A DNA stretch of 64,000 nt from Chrysomallon squamiferum. Taxonomy: Eukaryota > Mollusca > Gastropoda > Neomphalida > Peltospiridae. Of this stretch, positions 63,590-64,000 are shown one piece after another. Below the pieces are notes generated by a model. That model had not been told where the DNA came from, searched no databases, and saw only the letters and a list, made by a program, of their open reading frames with translations. Within the stretch, counting starts at the first letter, position 1. Each line of letters begins with the position of its first letter. The position numbers and the translations under genes were made by a program. The DNA lies in NCBI GenBank assembly GCA_012295275.1, contig CM022673.1, positions 4,562,605 to 4,626,604 on the forward strand, written 5' to 3'.

Positions 63590-64000
63590 AGTTGTTTCAT
63601 TTGCACAAATTAACTTTATGTGAAAGGTTTTTTTTTCATGGACTGTAATTTTGCCGCATTTTCTAATTTCCCTCACAAATTAAGGTTCCCTAAGGAATGG
63701 TTAATGTACAAACTTAACTCAATGCATTACGACAAAGCTGGTGTTGAAAAATTGTTCCGAGGGCACCTTATACTAGAGAGTTTGTCTGTGGGAAATGCTT
63801 TCATGTGTGCCATGTGAAGCAAAGTGAGGTTTAATTCATACATATTTATCTGCAGCTTGGAATCAATAGCTCACACAATCCAGACCCATCCGGAGGGAAA
63901 GGAGAAAAACACATATTTTTACCATCTCCACTCACATTAAATTACTATCACTGTCGCAAGCTTTCACCACAGGAGATAAAAAAATACTTTTTATCATTTC
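63590..64000. other. Moderate-complexity stretch at window end
   Basis: Non-repetitive sequence with a 65-codon ORF at 63620-63817 that shows no domain, followed by CAATCCAGACCCATCCGGAG. Possible conserved element; weak. Confidence 0.3.

Larger units (their letters stand above)
56729..64000 (+). other. Outgoing IA-2 intron, continues past window end
   Basis: Begins with a good GTAAGA donor in phase 2. No match to the expected next segment (NMDISTGHM, then the phosphatase domain) was seen up to 64000, so the intron is at least 7.3 kb. It contains tandem repeats, microsatellites, three higher-complexity islands and one exon-like segment, listed separately. Confidence 0.8.

Overview
This window is intron-rich animal DNA: very AT-rich, packed with (AC/GT)n, (CT/GA)n and poly(T) runs, with short exons separated by introns up to about 24 kb. 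Several interspersed repeats contain a core reading roughly AAAAGATCCCTTGCTGCTAA followed by GTGGTCCTTAACCA. I recognise this from memory as a SINE-like family common in molluscan genomes. A mollusc is therefore the best guess (moderate confidence), with another lophotrochozoan possible. There are no bacterial operons, CRISPR arrays, rRNAs or convincing tRNA genes.

One protein-coding gene is supported: the invertebrate orthologue of the islet autoantigen IA-2/phogrin family (vertebrate PTPRN and PTPRN2, C. elegans ida-1). It is a catalytically atypical receptor-type tyrosine phosphatase of dense-core secretory granules. Four consecutive internal exons lie on the + strand at 12914-12990, 36777-36850, 54454-54642 and 56598-56728. 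Their splice phases match at every junction (2 in; then 1, 0, 0; 2 out). Read in order they give the end of the membrane-proximal ectodomain, the transmembrane helix with a basic stop-transfer segment, and the juxtamembrane DLCRQRM and Ser-rich region. The 5' exons (signal peptide, RESP18-like region, start of the mature ectodomain) and the 3' exons (phosphatase domain) were not found and should lie outside the window.

The layout is: incoming intron 1-12913; intron 12991-36776 (23.8 kb); intron 36851-54453 (17.6 kb); short intron 54643-56597, about half of it a minisatellite; outgoing intron from 56729. The introns hold three kinds of material. (1) Tandem duplications with units of about 30-200 bp, many strongly diverged. 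(2) Transposon fossils: SINE-like copies and the 3' end of a mariner transposase on the - strand near 9.6-9.8 kb. (3) About 17 islands of higher-complexity, less AT-rich sequence without sustained coding potential, which look like candidate conserved non-coding elements. Several islands contain RFX X-box palindromes (for example 16189, 21381, 52224).

The most unusual observations are these. The minisatellite starts exactly at a splice donor and copies CCAG|GTATGA about a dozen times into the intron. A second array (21.9 kb) repeats an acceptor-like polypyrimidine-AG unit. A SINE core has been tandemly amplified near 42 kb. An exon-like segment at 61807-61966 would create an in-frame stop if spliced to the preceding exon. 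I found no wholly new gene system.
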